Source: an uncultured Chlorobiales bacterium
GTDB taxonomy: Bacteria > Bacteroidota > Chlorobiia > Chlorobiales > Chlorobiaceae
Assembly: GCA_903901395.1 (NCBI GenBank)
Contig: CAIUQW010000385.1
Coordinates: forward strand, 1-5,458
DNA length: 5,458 bases
Reading direction: 5' to 3'
Below the pieces are notes generated by a model, which did not search any database, had not been told where the DNA came from, and saw nothing but the letters and a program-made list of their open reading frames with translations. Shown here piece after piece: positions 5,330-5,458 of this stretch (positions are counted from its first letter, which is position 1; every line of letters starts with the position of its first letter). The position numbers were made by a program, and so were the translations under genes.

Positions 5330-5458
5330 TGTCCCGTCCTGAAATAGTTGACAGATTTTAGGCTGCATGGACTTCACTTGGCGTTCGATAGTTCAAGGCC
5401 GTATGAAGTCTTTTGTTGTTATACAATTCAATCGAACTCTTGACCAGCTTTTTGGCCA
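5330..5458 (-). mobile_element. IS3-family insertion sequence, right end (truncated by window edge)
   Basis: The boundary is placed at TGTCCCGTCCTGAAATAG (from 5330). It starts with TG as IS3-family termini do, and lies 28 bases beyond the transposase stop codon. The transposase is read on the minus strand, so this is the transposase-3' (right) end and the rest of the element lies beyond 5458. The exact junction cannot be confirmed without the other terminus and target duplication, which are outside the window. Confidence 0.65.
5358..5458 (-). CDS. IS3-family transposase (OrfB), C-terminal fragment
   Basis: On the minus strand the frame is open from the window edge to TAA (5358-5360), giving 32 residues. 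The phrases IELYNNKRLHTALNYRTP and PSEVHAA match the end of the rve integrase domain of IS3-family OrfB proteins (pattern YNxxRxHxxLxYxTPxE). The DDE catalytic residues lie upstream, outside the window, so whether the enzyme is intact cannot be judged. The gene is opposite in orientation to every other gene here. Confidence 0.88.
   Translation of the reverse strand, partial: AKKLVKSSIELYNNKRLHTALNYRTPSEVHAA

Overview
The window looks like chromosomal DNA from a green sulfur bacterium (Chlorobiaceae, probably Chlorobaculum/Chlorobium-like). This is an inference. It rests on moderately GC-rich coding DNA, a cobalamin-binding radical SAM protein of the BchQ/BchR/HpnP type, a small single-RRM RNA-binding protein, and short intergenic palindromes of a kind I associate with Chlorobi/Bacteroidetes genomes. 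No taxonomic marker gene is present.

Layout from left to right. Positions 1-215 hold the 3' end of an unrecognised plus-strand gene. Next comes a small zinc-ribbon/TM2-domain membrane protein (341-691). It is followed 53 bases later by lptB (745-1479), the ATPase of the lipopolysaccharide exporter, which ends in an intrinsic terminator. A radical SAM/B12 gene with a strong ribosome binding site follows (1628-3115). One base after its stop codon, and preceded by AAGGAG lying inside its 3' end, is a 50-codon ORF (3117-3269) that may be a translationally coupled small protein. A 90-residue RRM protein (3285-3557) with a strong terminator comes next, then a 470-residue SAMHD1-like HD phosphohydrolase (3686-5098).

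Beyond the HD gene the character changes. A 147-bp segment (5101-5247) is bounded by near-perfect 16-bp inverted repeats and contains two strong palindromes, like a small non-autonomous (MITE/REP-like) element. After another palindrome, an IS3-family insertion sequence enters from the right on the minus strand. Only its transposase C-terminus and its terminal end (from about 5330) are visible.

The genes do not form one pathway. LptB serves outer-membrane biogenesis, the radical SAM enzyme probably methylates a tetrapyrrole or lipid, RRM proteins of this type act in RNA metabolism, and HD proteins of this family hydrolyse nucleotides. The least ordinary items are the small coupled ORF and the inverted-repeat-bounded element.
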